A stretch of DNA of 64,000 nucleotides from the NCBI GenBank assembly GCA_023249305.1, contig JAHFCU010000010.1, forward strand, positions 1-64,000, in the 5' to 3' direction. Shown here one piece after another: positions 1 through 10,456 of the stretch. Each line of letters opens with the position of its first letter. Position 1 is the stretch's first letter. The notes under the pieces were generated by a model. It made no database searches and was not told the origin of the DNA. It saw only the letters and a program-made list of their open reading frames with translations. The stretch is from Gemmatimonadota bacterium. GTDB taxonomy: Bacteria; Gemmatimonadota; Gemmatimonadetes; Gemmatimonadales; Gemmatimonadaceae. A program made the translations under genes and the position numbers.

Positions 1-1139
1 ATCCCGAACTGCTCAAGACGTACGAGAAGCTCGGCATCTCGCTCAACGAGCAGAAGCGGCTCTCGGGCGTGGCGGTGGACGCCATCTTCGACTCCGTCTC
101 GGTCGGCACGACGATGAAGGAGGAGCTCAAGAAGCACGGCGTCATCTTCTGTTCGTTCGGCGAGGCGGTGCTGGAGCACCCCGAGCTGGTAAAGCAGTAC
201 CTCGGCTCGGTCGTGCCGTACTCGGACAACTTCTTCGCGGCGCTCAATTCGGCGGTCTTCAGCGACGGCTCCTTCGTGTACATCCCGAAGGGCGTGCGCT
301 GCCCGCTGGAGCTGTCGACGTACTTCCGCATCAACGCGGCCGACACCGGCCAGTTCGAGCGAACGCTCATCGTCGCCGCTGAAGGGGCGTACGTGAGCTA
401 CCTCGAGGGGTGCACCGCGCCGCGGCGCAGCACCAACCAGCTGCACGCCGCCGTGGTGGAGATCGTCGCCCTCGACAATGCGCAGGTGAAGTACAGCACC
501 GTGCAGAACTGGTACGCCGGCGACAAGGACGGTGTGGGCGGCATCTACAATTTCGTGACCAAGCGCGGCAAGGCGCTCACCAACAGCAAGATCTCGTGGA
601 CGCAGGTTGAGACCGGTTCGGCGATCACGTGGAAGTACCCGAGCGTGATCCTGCAGGGCGACAACGCCACCGGCGAGTTCTACTCGGTGGCGGTAGTGAA
701 CAACCACCAGCAGGCCGACACCGGGACGAAGATGATCCACATCGGTAAGAACACGAAGTCCACGATCATCTCCAAAGGCATCTCGGCGGGGCACGGGCAG
801 AACTCGTACCGCGGCCAGGTGAAGATGCTGCCGAAGGCGTCCGGGGCGCGCAACTACACGCAGTGCGACTCAATGCTGATCGGCAATCAGTGCGGGGCGC
901 ATACGTTCCCGTACATCGAGATTGGCAACAACACGGCGACGCTCGAGCATGAGGCGAGCACGTCGAAGATCGGCGAGGACCAGATCTTCTACTGCAAGCA
1001 GCGTGGACTCAACACTGAGCACGCCATCTCTCTCATCGTCGCTGGGTTCTGCAAGGAAGTCTTCAAGGAGCTGCCGATGGAGTTCGCGTTGGAGGCGCAG
1101 CAGTTGCTGGGGATTTCACTCGAAGGATCGGTGGGGTAG
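1..1139 (+). CDS. sufB: Fe-S cluster assembly protein SufB (5'-truncated)
   Basis: Scaffold subunit of the cytoplasmic SufBCD complex that assembles Fe-S clusters. The frame is open to the left window edge, so the N-terminus is missing; the visible part covers about 378 residues of a family usually 460-490 long. The C-terminal SufB beta-helix is well conserved, including the stretch [10 protein letters not shown], whose Cys matches the sulfur-accepting Cys of E. coli SufB, followed by [14 protein letters not shown] and the ending ISLEGSVG typical of the family. It heads a co-directional suf operon (sufC, sufD, sufU, sufS, sufU), although a 116-bp repeat-rich gap separates it from sufC. Identity is very secure; only the start is unseen. 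Confidence 0.97.
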   Translation, partial: PELLKTYEKLGISLNEQKRLSGVAVDAIFDSVSVGTTMKEELKKHGVIFCSFGEAVLEHPELVKQYLGSVVPYSDNFFAALNSAVFSDGSFVYIPKGVRCPLELSTYFRINAADTGQFERTLIVAAEGAYVSYLEGCTAPRRSTNQLHAAVVEIVALDNAQVKYSTVQNWYAGDKDGVGGIYNFVTKRGKALTNSKISWTQVETGSAITWKYPSVILQGDNATGEFYSVAVVNNHQQADTGTKMIHIGKNTKSTIISKGISAGHGQNSYRGQVKMLPKASGARNYTQCDSMLIGNQCGAHTFPYIEIGNNTATLEHEASTSKIGEDQIFYCKQRGLNTEHAISLIVAGFCKEVFKELPMEFALEAQQLLGISLEGSVG

Positions 1140-1151
1140 AGGCCGATGCGG

Positions 1152-1179
1152 GATGGGAGATGGGAGATGGGAGATGGGA
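1152..1179 (+). repeat. 7-bp tandem repeat, four copies
   Basis: Four perfect head-to-tail copies of GATGGGA (1152-1158, 1159-1165, 1166-1172, 1173-1179) directly after the sufB stop codon. Heptamer arrays of this type recur in this window inside ggt and after the Spy-like gene. Confidence 0.9.
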
Positions 1180-1189
1180 GAACCGTGCA

Positions 1190-1254
1190 GTGAATCGCTA
1201 ATCGCAATCATCAGTCGCAACCCTGAATCGCAATCCTGAGTCCATATCCTCAAT
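1190..1254 (+). repeat. 13-bp degenerate tandem repeat, five copies, abutting sufC start
   Basis: Five 13-bp units of consensus close to CGCAATCCTGAGT (1190, 1203, 1216, 1229, 1242) end one base before the sufC ATG. They occupy the place where a ribosome binding site would be; no purine-rich Shine-Dalgarno sequence is visible in front of that ATG. Confidence 0.8.
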
Positions 1255-1255
1255 C

Positions 1256-2010
<755 letters not shown>

Positions 2011-2014
<4 letters not shown>

Positions 2015-3321
2015 CCGCGCATTCGAAGTACCGCGAACTGTTCGAGGCCGCGGTGCACGGCGCGGCCGCCAAGGACTGGCTGCCGAAGCTCAAGATCGCG
2101 GCCATCGAGCAGTTCGAGGCTGTGGGCTTCCCGACCACGCGCGACGAGGACTGGCACTTCACGTCGGTCACGCCGATCGCCGAGCGCACCTTCCGCCCGG
2201 TGAAGTTGTCGGCGACGACGCTTACCAGCAACGACATCGCGCGCTTCACCTACGGGCAGGACGACTGGCACTTGCTGGTCTTCGTGAACGGGCGCTACGA
2301 GCCCGCGCTGTCGAACTTCGCGGAGCTCGACGCCGAGGCGCAGGTCATGACGTTCAGCGAGGCGCTCAAGGAAGCCCCTGAGCTGCTCGCCGAGCGACTT
2401 GGCACACTGGCCCCAGCGAAGCAGGCGTTCACGGCGCTCAACACGGCCTTCATGGCCGACGGAGTTGTCATCCGGGTGCCGAAAGACATTGCGCTCGAGA
2501 CGCCGATTCACATCCTGTACGTCACCGACGCGCACGCGAACAACGCCTCGCTGCACCCGCGCACGCTGGTCATCGCTGAGCACGGCGCGCAGGCGACCCT
2601 CATCGAGACATTCGCATCAATCGGCAGCGGTACGTATCTCACGAACCACGTTGCCGAGGTGGTCGTGGGCGACAACGCTCGCGTGGACCACTACAAGGTG
2701 CAGCGCGAGGACGGCAACGCGTTCCATGTGGGGACTACGCAGGCGACACAGGGGCGTGACTCGATCTACCACGCCTTCTCGTTCGCCACGGGCGCGCAGC
2801 TGTCGCGCACCAATGTCTACTCGAGGCTTCTTGGCTCCAATGCCGAAGTGCGCCTGAATGGACTGTATGCGCTTGAAGAGGCGCAGCACGCCGACCATCA
2901 GACGTTCGTGGAGCACATCGCGCCCGCCTGCTCAAGCCGCGAAGTGTACAAGGGGATCCTCGACGGCACATCGCACGGTGTGTTCAACGGCAAGGTCTAC
3001 GTCGACCCGCAAGCCCAGCAGACTGACGGCAAGCAGACGAACCACACTCTGCTCATCGGCGACGGCGCGCGGGTGGATACCAAGCCGCAGTTGGAGATCT
3101 TCGCGGACGACGTGAAGTGCACGCACGGCGCGACCGTTGGCCGGCTTGACGACATGGCGCAGTTCTACATGAAGAGCCGCGGCATCGGCGCCGAGCGCAC
3201 GCGTGCACTGCTCACCTACGCGTTCGCAGCCGAGGTGCTGGAGTTGATCGAGCTTGAGCCGCTGAAGGTGGCACTCGAGGGGCTGCTGTTCGAGCGCTTC
3301 ATTCCGCCCGATTCGGTTTGA
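2011..3321 (+). CDS. sufD: Fe-S cluster assembly protein SufD
   Basis: SufB-like partner subunit of the SufBC2D scaffold, 436 residues. The N-terminal helical part (about 1-120) is divergent, as is usual for SufD. The C-terminal beta-helix carries conserved SufD stretches, for example SSREVYKGILDG, then a DGKQTNHTLLIGDGA-type segment and the KCTHGATVGRLDD block in the last quarter. The start is a GTG whose last two bases begin the sufC stop (GTGA overlap). Ten bases separate its stop from the following sufU. Assignment as SufD rather than SufB follows from order in the operon and the lower similarity to the upstream SufB. Confidence 0.95.
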
Positions 3322-3331
3322 GGAACGCCGC

Positions 3332-3796
3332 GTGTCCGCCGAACTCGACGAGCTGTATCAGAGCATCATCCTCGATCACAACCGCCGGCCGCGCAATTTC
3401 CGCGTGATGGACGACGCCAGCGCGCACGCGGAGGGGAAGAATCCGTTGTGCGGGGACCAGTTGACGATCTGGCTCAAGCTCGACGGCGAGTTGATCAGCG
3501 ACGTGTCGTTCCAGGGGAGCGGCTGCGCCATCTCGAAGGCGAGCGCGTCGCTGATGACGGCCGCGATCAAGGGCAAGTCGCGCGGCGAAGCCGAACAACT
3601 TTTCACGAAGTTCCACGGTGTGGTCACGGGCACGCATCCAGAGGACGCCGAGGCGCTCGGGTCGCTCAAGGCGCTGGGCGGCGTGTCGCGCTTCCCGCTG
3701 CGTGTGAAGTGCGCCTCGCTCGCCTGGCACGCCATGCACGCGGCGCTCGTCCAGAACGACGTGGCCGGTTCGACCGCGCCCGTCACGACCGAGTGA
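3332..3796 (+). CDS. sufU: Sulfur-transfer protein SufU (copy 1)
   Basis: SufU/IscU-family protein of 154 residues that accepts persulfide sulfur from SufS and passes it to SufBCD. The zinc-site residues known from Bacillus subtilis SufU are all visible: C40 and D42 in NPLCGD, C65 in GSGCAIS, and C127 in RVKCASLAW. The insertion between the second and third Cys regions is of SufU length rather than IscU length. GTG start; seven bases separate its stop from sufS. A second paralogue lies just after sufS, so the desulfurase is flanked by two SufU proteins. Confidence 0.93.
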   Translation: MSAELDELYQSIILDHNRRPRNFRVMDDASAHAEGKNPLCGDQLTIWLKLDGELISDVSFQGSGCAISKASASLMTAAIKGKSRGEAEQLFTKFHGVVTGTHPEDAEALGSLKALGGVSRFPLRVKCASLAWHAMHAALVQNDVAGSTAPVTTE

Positions 3797-3803
3797 TGGC
3801 CGC

Positions 3804-5024
3804 ATGAGCGCCGCTCCGCGCGCCGACTTCCCGCTGCTCGCGGCGAACCCCGGGCTTGTCTACCTGGATTCGGCGGCCACGTCGCAGAAGCCACGCGTCG
3901 TACTCGACGCCATGCGCAGCTACTACGAGAACGCCAACGCCAACCCGCACCGCGGCGCGTACAAGTTAAGCGGCATCTCGACCGAGGTCTATCACGACGC
4001 GCGGCGCGAGGTGGCGCGGTTCCTCGGCGCGGCTGACGCCGATACGCTGATCTTCACGCGCGGCACGACGGAGTCGGTGAACTTGCTTGCCACGGCGTGG
4101 GGGCATCAGCACGTGCACCGCGGCGACCGCATCGTCGTCACGCGACTCGAGCACCATGCCAACTTCGTGCCGTGGCAGCAGCTGGCACGCGACGTGGGCG
4201 CCGAGTTCCGCATCTGCGAGCTGACGCACGACGGGCACGTGGACCTCGACCAGCTGCGGGCGCTGGTGACGGCCAACACCAAGGTGGTTGCGTTTGGCCA
4301 TGTGTCGAACGCACTGGGCACCATCAATGACGTGCCGGAAATCGTGAAGATCGCGCACGCGATCGGCGCGGTGGCCTTCTGCGACGGCGCGCAGGGCGCA
4401 CCGCACCTGCGGGTGGCATTTGACGACCTCGAGGTGGACGCGTATGCGTTCAGCGGCCACAAGATGCTCGGCCCGATGGGGATTGGCGGCGTGATCGTGC
4501 GCCGCAAGCTGCTCGAAGCGATGCATCCGTACCAGTTCGGCGGCGACATGATCGAGTTCGTCTTCGACGGCGACACCACGTGGAATGTGCTCCCGCACAA
4601 GTTCGAAGCCGGCACGCCGAACGTGGCGGACGCGGTGGGCTTGGCCGCGGCTGTGCGCTACCTCGACGCGCTGGGCATGGGTGTCGTGCGCGCGCATGAG
4701 GTGGCGCTCTCGCGCTACGCGCTGGAGCGGCTCGCCGCGATTGACGGACTCCACCTCTATGGCCCGGCGTCGGCTGAGGCGCGCAGCGGCGTGGTGAGCT
4801 TCACGCTCGGCGACATCCATCCTCACGATGTCAGCACGATGCTTGACGTGGACGGCGTCTGCGTGCGGGCCGGGCATCATTGCGCCCAGCCGCTGATGCG
4901 CGCGCTGCACACCAACGCGACCGTGCGCGCGAGCTTCTACGTGTACAACACGGCAGCCGACGTGGACGCGCTCGCAACGTCGTTGGCCAAGGCGAAGGCG
5001 CGATTCCATGCCCACGTCGGCTGA
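3804..5024 (+). CDS. sufS: Cysteine desulfurase SufS
   Basis: PLP-dependent group II cysteine desulfurase, 406 residues, which removes sulfur from cysteine for the SUF pathway. The N-terminal YLDSAATSQKP block, the PLP lysine K220 in FSGHKMLGP, and the catalytic C360 in RAGHHCAQPLM identify the SufS/CsdA group. The Cys lies in the short, ordered loop of this group rather than the long flexible loop of IscS. No sufE is present here; the flanking SufU proteins are the expected sulfur acceptors. The final 17 bases overlap the next gene. Confidence 0.97.
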   Translation: MSAAPRADFPLLAANPGLVYLDSAATSQKPRVVLDAMRSYYENANANPHRGAYKLSGISTEVYHDARREVARFLGAADADTLIFTRGTTESVNLLATAWGHQHVHRGDRIVVTRLEHHANFVPWQQLARDVGAEFRICELTHDGHVDLDQLRALVTANTKVVAFGHVSNALGTINDVPEIVKIAHAIGAVAFCDGAQGAPHLRVAFDDLEVDAYAFSGHKMLGPMGIGGVIVRRKLLEAMHPYQFGGDMIEFVFDGDTTWNVLPHKFEAGTPNVADAVGLAAAVRYLDALGMGVVRAHEVALSRYALERLAAIDGLHLYGPASAEARSGVVSFTLGDIHPHDVSTMLDVDGVCVRAGHHCAQPLMRALHTNATVRASFYVYNTAADVDALATSLAKAKARFHAHVG

Positions 5025-5466
5025 TCACGGGGCGGGTTCGGCCGGCTTGGCCGCGCTCTATCAGGAGCGTATTCTCGAGCACTACCGTCGCCCGCGACAC
5101 AAGGGAACGCTTGAGCGCGCCACCGGCGTGCACGCCGAGAAGAATCCGTTATGCGGCGATGACGTGACGGTGGCTGTGCGCACGTCGGGTGGCACCGTGG
5201 CTGACGCGCGGTTCACGGGCGTCGGGTGTTCGATCATGCAAGCGGCGGCGTCCATGCTGATGGAGTTGGTGGCGGGGCGAACGCGCGAGGAAATCGAGGT
5301 ACTCGCGCGCCGGTTTGATGCGATGCTGGCGAGCGGCGAAGCCGACGCGTCGCTGGGCGAACTCGGCGCGCTGGCAGGCGTGGCATCGTTCCCGACGCGC
5401 CACAAGTGCGCGCGCTTGCCGTGGATGGCGCTCCGCGGAGCGATGGAGCAGTCCAAGGGCGAGTGA
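5008..5466 (+). CDS. sufU: Sulfur-transfer protein SufU (copy 2)
   Basis: Second SufU/IscU-family protein, 152 residues. It keeps the same zinc-site pattern: C49 and D51 in NPLCGD, C74 in GVGCSIM, C134 in RHKCARLPW. It differs markedly from copy 1 outside these motifs and has an N-terminal extension of about 10 residues. The ATG lies inside the end of sufS (17-base overlap), so the two are probably translated together. Whether the copies are redundant, act as a heteromer, or serve different acceptors cannot be told from sequence. It is the last gene of the suf operon. Confidence 0.9.
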   Translation: MPTSADHGAGSAGLAALYQERILEHYRRPRHKGTLERATGVHAEKNPLCGDDVTVAVRTSGGTVADARFTGVGCSIMQAAASMLMELVAGRTREEIEVLARRFDAMLASGEADASLGELGALAGVASFPTRHKCARLPWMALRGAMEQSKGE

Positions 5467-5583
5467 CGTCGGTCGCCGTGCGGCGGGAAACGTCGGCCTC
5501 GTTGATTGGCCTGCTACGATGAGCCGACCCAACTTTCGGGATTCGCCTCTCCCCGCAGCGCGAACCGTGCGGCAACTTTAGGT

Positions 5584-7149
5584 ATGCGCCGTTTTGCTCT
5601 CGTTGCCGCCGTTGCGTTCGCCGCCGCCTGCTCGGGCGACGGGCCGACGAGTACGGTCACACCGCCAGTAACGCCGCCGGTGACGCCGCCGGTCACCCCG
5701 CCGGTGACGCCGCCGAGCGCGGATCCGCCGGTGCTCTCGCGCGAGTTCCGCGGGTTGTGGGTGGCGACAGTCGCCAACATTGACTGGCCGACCGTCAAGG
5801 GACTGACCCAGGCACAGCAGTTGGCTGAGATGCGCGTGATCTTGGATCGCGCCCAGTCGCTGCGGATGAGTGCGGTTATCGTGCAAGTGCGCTCGGCGGG
5901 TGATGCCCTCTACCGTTCGAACATCGAGCCGTGGGCGCGCGTGCTCACGGGCACGCAGGGCGGCGACCCAGGATGGGATCCGCTCGACGCGTGGGTGACC
6001 GAAGCTCACCAGCGTGGACTCGAGCTGCATGCATGGTTCAATCCGTATCGCGCAGGCAACGTCAGCGACACGGCGATTCTCGCCGCGAATCACCTGGCCA
6101 AGGCGCGCCCCGACCTTGCGCGCATTTGGGAGGGCCAGCTCTGGTTTGACCCGGGCGAGCCCGAGGTCCAGCAACGAACGCTCGACGTCGTCACCGACGT
6201 GATCACGCGGTACGACGTGGATGCCGTGCACCTTGACGACTACTTCTACCCGTATCCGCTGGGCAGCACGTCGGTGTTCTCCGACGACGTGTCGTACAAC
6301 AAGTACATCGCCGCGGGCGGCGCGCCAATGGCGCGCGCCGACTGGCGGCGCAACAACGTGGACACGTTCATCCAGCGGCTTTACAGCGAAGTGCACCGGG
6401 TGAAGCCGGCGGTGAAAGTCGGGATCTCGCCCTTCGGCATTTGGCGGCCGGGCTATCCCGCCGGAATCACAGGACTCGACGCGTACAACGCGATCTACGC
6501 CGACTCGAAGAAGTGGCTGGAGAACGGGTGGGTGGACTACTTCGCGCCGCAGTTGTATTGGTCGCTCGCCAGCACCGGGCAGAATTTCACCTCACTGATC
6601 GACTGGTGGATCTCGGTGAACACGCAGAAGCGGCATGTGTGGCCGGGTCTGGCGGCGTATCGGGTGGCGGACGGTGGTTTCCCTTCGGCATCAGAGATCA
6701 CGAACCAGATCGCCGTGGTTCGCTACCGCGCAGGGCCGAACGCCGGCGGAGGTAGTGGAACACTGCTATACAACACGACGGCTGTTCGCACGAATGCGCA
6801 TGGGCTCGCTGATTCGCTCTCGTCGACGGGGTTTCCCGGCACCACGCTTGTCCCGGCATACATGTGGCTCGACAATGCACCGCCGGCAGTGCCGTCGCTC
6901 ACGGTGACCGCGCAGACAAATGCGATGCGCGCGAGTTGGACGCCGAACGGCGCCGAGCCGGTGCGCTGGTGGCTGGTGCAGTGGCGCAATGCCACCAAGT
7001 GGAACGCCACCTTGGTGTGGGGCACGAATCGTTCGCTGGACATCGGATTCAGCGGCACGTCGGATCGCGCGGATGTGATCGTGCTGACCGCGCTCGACGC
7101 GGCGTGGAACGCCTCAACCAGCGCCGTGTGGCGCGCCTCGAGTCAGTAA
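5584..7149 (+). CDS. Lipoprotein, GHL10 (DUF187) glycoside-hydrolase-like
   Basis: Predicted lipoprotein of 521 residues. I chose the ATG at 5584 because it begins a lipoprotein signal with lipidation Cys at residue 16 (VAFAAACSG); the frame stays open upstream to 5506 but adds no signal. Residues 23-43 are a Thr-Pro-Pro-Val linker repeated five times, encoded by 12-bp repeats. A GHL10 (PF02638) TIM-barrel follows: EFRGLWVATVANIDWP, VQVRSAGDALY, HAWFNPYRAG and HLDDYFYPYP are typical. The last 100 residues look like a fibronectin-III-type fold. The domain is related to glycosidases acting on cell-wall sugars; the substrate here is unknown. Confidence 0.85.
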   Translation: MRRFALVAAVAFAAACSGDGPTSTVTPPVTPPVTPPVTPPVTPPSADPPVLSREFRGLWVATVANIDWPTVKGLTQAQQLAEMRVILDRAQSLRMSAVIVQVRSAGDALYRSNIEPWARVLTGTQGGDPGWDPLDAWVTEAHQRGLELHAWFNPYRAGNVSDTAILAANHLAKARPDLARIWEGQLWFDPGEPEVQQRTLDVVTDVITRYDVDAVHLDDYFYPYPLGSTSVFSDDVSYNKYIAAGGAPMARADWRRNNVDTFIQRLYSEVHRVKPAVKVGISPFGIWRPGYPAGITGLDAYNAIYADSKKWLENGWVDYFAPQLYWSLASTGQNFTSLIDWWISVNTQKRHVWPGLAAYRVADGGFPSASEITNQIAVVRYRAGPNAGGGSGTLLYNTTAVRTNAHGLADSLSSTGFPGTTLVPAYMWLDNAPPAVPSLTVTAQTNAMRASWTPNGAEPVRWWLVQWRNATKWNATLVWGTNRSLDIGFSGTSDRADVIVLTALDAAWNASTSAVWRASSQ

Positions 7150-7152
7150 CCT

Positions 7153-8901
7153 GTGACCGACACCGATCCCACGCGTCCGACCGGCGGCCATCTCGCGGCT
7201 GAAGTGCTGCGTCGTCACGGAGTGCGCGCGCTGTTCACGCTCACGGGCGGCCACATCTCGCCCATCCTCGTCGAGTCAAAGCGAGTCGGTATCCGCGTTG
7301 TGGACACGCGCCAGGAACAGACGGCGGCGTTCGCCGCCGACGCCACGGCGCGGCTGACGGGCGTGGGCGTCGCGGTGGTGACCGCCGGTCCCGGCGTGAC
7401 GAACACGCTTACCGCGCTCACCAACGCTCGCATGGCGCGCTCGCCGATGCTGCTCATCGGCGGAGCGACGGCCACCGTGCTGCGTGGGCGCGGCTCGCTG
7501 CAGGACATTGACCAGATGTCGGTGATCCGCCCCCACGTGAAGCACGCCGAGCGCGTGAGCCGCGTGGCGGACATCGTGCACATCCTCGAGCGTGCGTTCC
7601 GCGTCGCACGCGAGGGCGTGCCCGGGCCGGTGTTCGTCGAGCTACCGCTCGACGTGCTGTACCCTGAGGCGCTCGTGCGTGAGACGATGGGCGTGGCCAC
7701 GCCCCTGCCCGCCGGCGCACCGCTACGCCGGCGGCTCGAGCACTGGTATCTCACGCGTCATGCCAACGGCGTCTTCGCCGCCGGTGGCTCGACACCACAG
7801 GAGCCGGTGCATGTGCTGCGCACGCATCCCAGCGCGCGCTCGGTGCAACGTGCAGCGGCGCTGCTTGCGCACGCCGAACGGCCCGTGATAGCAGTTGGCA
7901 GCCAAGGATGCGAGCGCGCGGCTGAAAGCGCGGCGCTCGTCGAGGCGCTGCGCGCGCTCAATGTTCCCGTGTTCCTCGCGGGGATGGCGCGGGGACTCCT
8001 CGGAGCGGGCGACACGCGGCAGGTCCGCCATCAACGCAAGGAAGCACTGCGTGAGGCCGACCTCGTGCTGCTTTGCGGCGTGCCCATGGATTTCCGGCTT
8101 GACTACGGGCGTCACATCAACGCTCGCGCGACCATTGTCGCGGTGAACCGCGACCCACGCGAACTGCACAAGAACCGGCGCACGTCGATGGCGGTGTGCG
8201 CAGATGCGGACCTGTTCGTGCGCGCACTGGCCGGCGCGGGGCCGAAGGCGCGGTGTGCGCCGTGGACCGCGCGTCTCGCCGAGCGCGACGCGGCGCGCGA
8301 TGCCGCGATCATTGCGGACGCTGGCATGCCGCTCGCACCGACGAATCCGCTCGCCGTGTGCCGTGGCGTGGATGCCTTGCTTACAGACCGGTCAACGATC
8401 GTTGCCGATGGCGGCGATTTCGTGGGAACGGCATCGTATGTCGTGCGCCCGCGTTCGCCCATGCGCTGGCTGGACCCCGGGGTCTTCGGCACGCTCGGCG
8501 TGGGCGCCGGCTTTGCGATCGCAGCAAAGCTCGTGCGTCCCGAGGATGATGTCTGGCTCCTGTGGGGTGACGGCGCCGCCGGATATGGGATCGTCGAACT
8601 TGACACCTTCGTGCGGCACGGACTGCCCGTCATTTGCGTCGTCGGCAATGACGGGGCGTGGACGCAGATCGCGCGCGGACAGGTGCCAATGCTCGGCGAC
8701 GACGTAGGAACGCAACTCGGGCGCACAGCCTTTCACGCGGTCGCGGAATCGTTGGGCGCGCGGGGCTTCGTGCTCGACGAGCCCGCGCGCGTGGAGTCCA
8801 CGTTGCGCGAGGCGCGTGACACGGCTCGCAGAGGAACCCCCGTGCTCGTCAATGCGTTGATTGGCACGAGCGAGTTCCGGAAGGGCTCGCTCTCGATGTA
8901 G
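7153..8901 (+). CDS. Thiamine diphosphate-dependent enzyme (acetolactate synthase-like)
   Basis: ThDP-dependent enzyme of the acetolactate synthase/oxalyl-CoA lyase superfamily, 582 residues. The catalytic Glu is E55 in DTRQEQTAAF. AGPGVTNTLTALTNA and SPMLLIGG follow in the pyrimidine domain, a central domain lies around 230-390, and GDGAAGYGIVE near residue 473 starts the Mg-ThDP motif, ending at GND. Similarity is to the ILVBL/2-hydroxyacyl-CoA lyase-like branch rather than biosynthetic IlvB; no small regulatory subunit or other ilv gene is nearby. GTG start three bases after the preceding stop. The exact reaction is not determined. Confidence 0.8.
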   Translation: MTDTDPTRPTGGHLAAEVLRRHGVRALFTLTGGHISPILVESKRVGIRVVDTRQEQTAAFAADATARLTGVGVAVVTAGPGVTNTLTALTNARMARSPMLLIGGATATVLRGRGSLQDIDQMSVIRPHVKHAERVSRVADIVHILERAFRVAREGVPGPVFVELPLDVLYPEALVRETMGVATPLPAGAPLRRRLEHWYLTRHANGVFAAGGSTPQEPVHVLRTHPSARSVQRAAALLAHAERPVIAVGSQGCERAAESAALVEALRALNVPVFLAGMARGLLGAGDTRQVRHQRKEALREADLVLLCGVPMDFRLDYGRHINARATIVAVNRDPRELHKNRRTSMAVCADADLFVRALAGAGPKARCAPWTARLAERDAARDAAIIADAGMPLAPTNPLAVCRGVDALLTDRSTIVADGGDFVGTASYVVRPRSPMRWLDPGVFGTLGVGAGFAIAAKLVRPEDDVWLLWGDGAAGYGIVELDTFVRHGLPVICVVGNDGAWTQIARGQVPMLGDDVGTQLGRTAFHAVAESLGARGFVLDEPARVESTLREARDTARRGTPVLVNALIGTSEFRKGSLSM

Positions 8902-10392
<1,491 letters not shown>

Positions 10393-10456
10393 CTACCGCT
10401 TTGGATCAGAGTTTTCACGACACGGCGTCAGGAAACACCTTTCTCCCGCCGGTCAG

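Noticed and set aside
3966-5015. 349-codon reverse-strand frame inside sufS
   Set aside because: His/Arg-rich product of the opposite strand of a highly GC-biased gene; no start signal or family.
5506-5583. N-terminal extension of the GHL10-type lipoprotein
   Set aside because: The lipoprotein signal begins at 5584; the extension would place 26 unrelated residues before it.
7153-8901. Label as biosynthetic acetolactate synthase IlvB
   Set aside because: No ilvN, ilvC or other branched-chain genes nearby, and the sequence is closer to the ILVBL/2-hydroxyacyl-CoA lyase-like branch.
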